Under the pieces are notes generated by a model. The model did no database searches and was not told the origin of the DNA. It was given only the letters and a program-made list of their open reading frames with translations. The position numbers and the translations under genes were made by a program. From positions 1 through 8,619 of the forward strand of contig CAIJTL010001284.1 in the NCBI GenBank assembly GCA_903823545.1: a stretch of DNA of 8,619 nucleotides, given 5' to 3'. This document shows positions 7,077 to 8,619 of the stretch, one piece after another. Source of the DNA: an uncultured Planctomycetaceae bacterium. GTDB lineage: Bacteria > Planctomycetota > Planctomycetia > Planctomycetales > Planctomycetaceae. How positions within the stretch are numbered: the stretch's first letter is position 1; the number at the start of each line of letters is the position of its first letter.

Positions 7077-7685
7077 ATGCAGACAGCCAACTCACCCAAT
7101 ACGACTTCGCTCAGCTTGCTGAAGCGAGTTCGTCGGTTTGAACCGGACGCCTGGGTGCGGCTGAGTGCTTTGTACGGGCCAATGGTTTACGGCTGGTGTC
7201 GTCGGGCCGGGATGCAGGGCAACGATGCGGCCGATGCGGTGCAAGAAGTTTTTCGGTCGGTGTTTCAAGGAATCGCACAGTTTCGTGGTCCGGACGGCAA
7301 CCCGGAGGGTGGTTCATTTCGGGGATGGCTTTGGACGGTCACTCGAAACCATGTCCGACAGTTCATTCGACGGAAGCAGAATCGTCCTCACGCAGTTGGT
7401 GGCACCGATGCGCAAATCAGGTTTGCTGCGCAACCGGAGGTCGAGCGGTTCTTAAGTGATTCCGAACCCGATGCCTTGATGACTCAGCGCAGACTGTTGC
7501 ATCGAGCGTTGGACTTAATCCGCAAAGACTTCAATCAAATCACTTGGACGGCGTTCTCTCGAATCGCTCTCGAAAATCGTGAAATCCAGGATGTTGCCAA
7601 AGAACTTGGGCTCACAGAAAACGCCGTTCGCCAAGCGAAGTTTCGCGTTCTACGGCGATTGCGAGAAGAGTTGGATGACGTCTAA
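7077..7685 (+). CDS. ECF-type RNA polymerase sigma factor
   Basis: This 202-residue sigma-70 family protein of the extracytoplasmic-function type directs RNA polymerase to a specific promoter set. Region 2 spans about residues 25-101. It includes the core-binding segment DAADAVQEVF (50-59) and the -10 recognition helix FRGWLWTVTRNHVRQFIRR (81-99), the form common in planctomycete ECF factors. After a linker comes region 4 (about 135-200). Its helix-turn-helix EIQDVAKELGLTENAVRQAK (169-188) would read the -35 element. Length is normal for an ECF factor with no extra C-terminal domain. The start is the ATG at 7077; the upstream sequence is AT-rich with no strong Shine-Dalgarno. No anti-sigma gene is seen in the window. 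The divergent neighbour is a serine/threonine kinase, as in the planctomycete kinase-linked ECF groups, so control by phosphorylation is the likely mode (inferred). Confidence 0.93.
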   Translation: MQTANSPNTTSLSLLKRVRRFEPDAWVRLSALYGPMVYGWCRRAGMQGNDAADAVQEVFRSVFQGIAQFRGPDGNPEGGSFRGWLWTVTRNHVRQFIRRKQNRPHAVGGTDAQIRFAAQPEVERFLSDSEPDALMTQRRLLHRALDLIRKDFNQITWTAFSRIALENREIQDVAKELGLTENAVRQAKFRVLRRLREELDDV

Positions 7686-7815
7686 CGACGCTAACTGCTC
7701 ACCGCTCCGCTGGGCTTTGTAACCTCGCGTGGCAAATCGGCCGCAAGCGGCATAACTTCACTGAACTCTGGACCGGCACTCACCAACGATTTCATTGGTT
7801 TTTCGGAATCTCCTA
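7686..7815 (+). promoter_or_regulatory. Gap between sigma factor and DUF1552 genes
   Basis: This 130-bp stretch contains a small GCCGC-AA-GCGGC palindrome (7740-7751) with no T-run. It also has a weak stem ACCAA/TTGGT (7782-7786 and 7795-7799) with an 8-base loop that runs into five Ts (7799-7803). The second could be a feeble intrinsic terminator after the sigma gene, but the 5-bp A/T-containing stem is poor. A GAACT at 7763-7767 matches the motif upstream of the sigma gene and could be part of an ECF-dependent -35 for the next gene. None of these is firm. Confidence 0.2.
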
Positions 7816-8619
7816 ATGACTTCATTTCATCGGCTCGCGTCGTCGCATCTCACCCGCCGCCGCTTCCTGCGCGGAACTGGAGCCGTGCTTGCGTTACCGT
7901 TACTTGAGTGCATGACTCCAGCGCTCGCACGTGCCGACGAACAGGCGCGGCCACGTCGGATGTTACTCATCTCGAACAACCTTGGAGTGCTGCCGAAGCC
8001 GTTCTTCCCGCAATCGATCGGACGTGATTACGATCTGTCGCCATACCTCGCGCCACTGGCGGAGTTTCGTGACGACTTCACGGTCTTCAGCGGGCTTTCA
8101 CATCCGGGAGTCGTCGGCGGCCACAGTACCGAAAACTGCTTTCTGACCGCCGCGCGAGGGCCGACAAAGAGCGGCTTTCGAAATCAAATCTCGCTCGACC
8201 AGTTCGCTGCCGAGAAGCTCGGACCGGTCACGCGATTTCCGACGCTGAATCTTGGCGTGAATATCGACAAGGCGAATCGGAGTCTGGCTTGGACACGCGA
8301 TGGTGTGCTACTGCCTGCTGAAGACAGGGCCTCTGTGCTGTTCCAAAAGATGTTTCTGCAGGGCGATGCCGTCGCGGTGCAGAAGCAATTGAAGAAGCTC
8401 GAAGAGAGAGGCAGCATCCTCGACACGCTGCTCGATGACACGAAGGAGTTCAGCCGCAACCTCGGCCGCGAGGACAAGTCGCGCCTCGATCAATATCTAA
8501 CTTCCGTCCGCGAGATCGAAGAGCGTCTGCATACCGCGCGCGAATGGGAACTCCGTCCGAAGCCGACAACGACTCAAGCGCCGCCAACGGACATCCAGGA
8601 CCACAAGCTCTTCTTCGAG
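7816..8619 (+). CDS. DUF1552 family exported protein (N-terminal part)
   Basis: The first 268 codons of a gene that continues past the window end. Residues 13-19 (TRRRFLR) are a twin-arginine motif. A hydrophobic stretch (AVLALPLLECM) and an AxA-like site near residue 40 (ALARA, then DEQ) follow, so the protein is probably exported folded by the Tat system. The mature part begins RRMLLISNNLGVLPKPFFP and includes FTVFSGLSHPGVVGGHST (88-105). It continues into a long charged helical region (about 184-245), matching the start of the DUF1552 family. That family is abundant in Planctomycetota and Verrucomicrobiota and has no established biochemical role. DUF1552 genes usually sit beside large secreted cytochrome-like proteins with DUF1587/1588/1592 domains; none is upstream here, and the downstream side is not visible. 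The ATG at 7816 has no clear Shine-Dalgarno sequence. Confidence 0.9.
   Translation, partial: MTSFHRLASSHLTRRRFLRGTGAVLALPLLECMTPALARADEQARPRRMLLISNNLGVLPKPFFPQSIGRDYDLSPYLAPLAEFRDDFTVFSGLSHPGVVGGHSTENCFLTAARGPTKSGFRNQISLDQFAAEKLGPVTRFPTLNLGVNIDKANRSLAWTRDGVLLPAEDRASVLFQKMFLQGDAVAVQKQLKKLEERGSILDTLLDDTKEFSRNLGREDKSRLDQYLTSVREIEERLHTAREWELRPKPTTTQAPPTDIQDHKLFFE

Noticed and set aside
7011..7767. GAACT motifs as ECF-dependent -35 elements
   Set aside because: A 5-base motif is expected by chance often at this scale and no matching -10 could be paired with it at a fixed distance.
7740..7803. Intrinsic terminator after the sigma factor gene
   Set aside because: The GCCGC/GCGGC palindrome has a 2-base loop and no T-run; the ACCAA/TTGGT stem has only 5 pairs. 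Neither is convincing.
1..8619. CRISPR array, tRNA, rRNA or complete insertion sequence
   Set aside because: No regularly spaced direct repeats, no cloverleaf-like or rRNA-like sequence and no transposase were seen.

Overview
The window looks like chromosomal DNA from a member of the Planctomycetota. The evidence is the combination of gene families. There is a large Hanks-type serine/threonine kinase with the planctomycete-style N-terminal domain and a 'DWG' in place of DFG. There is an ECF sigma factor with the planctomycete 'FRGWLWTxTRN' signature. A DUF1552 protein carries a Tat signal, and there is an unusual TonB-dependent receptor. Several GC-rich palindromic intergenic elements are also present. 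Family assignments come from reading the proteins; no database search was run.

Layout, left to right: (1) the last 68 codons of an unrecognised + strand gene (2-208). (2) A gene-poor stretch (209-637) with three different palindromic or inverted-repeat elements; the last is a 110-bp element with 17-bp imperfect terminal inverted repeats that abuts the next gene. (3) A - strand TonB-dependent receptor (reading frame 3106 down to 638), interrupted by an in-frame TAG at 728-730. The frame continues after it for 29 residues, which form a normal-looking end of an outer-membrane beta barrel. (4) A 276-bp gap with weak promoter-like signals for the receptor. (5) A 1149-residue - strand membrane serine/threonine kinase with a C-terminal TPR region (6832-3383). 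(6) A 244-bp divergent intergenic region. (7) An ECF sigma factor on + (7077-7685). (8) The first 268 codons of a secreted DUF1552 protein on + (7816 to the window end).

How the parts may work together: the kinase and the ECF sigma factor are transcribed divergently and no anti-sigma gene is seen in the window. This fits the known pattern of planctomycete ECF factors paired with serine/threonine kinases. The likely (inferred) logic is that the kinase senses a signal through its extracytoplasmic TPR part and controls the sigma factor by phosphorylation. The outer-membrane receptor downstream of the kinase and the exported DUF1552 protein downstream of the sigma factor are candidate targets, but nothing in the sequence proves this. 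The most striking single observation is the amber codon just before the conserved receptor C-terminus. It is either a recent inactivating mutation, a sequence error, or a readthrough site.
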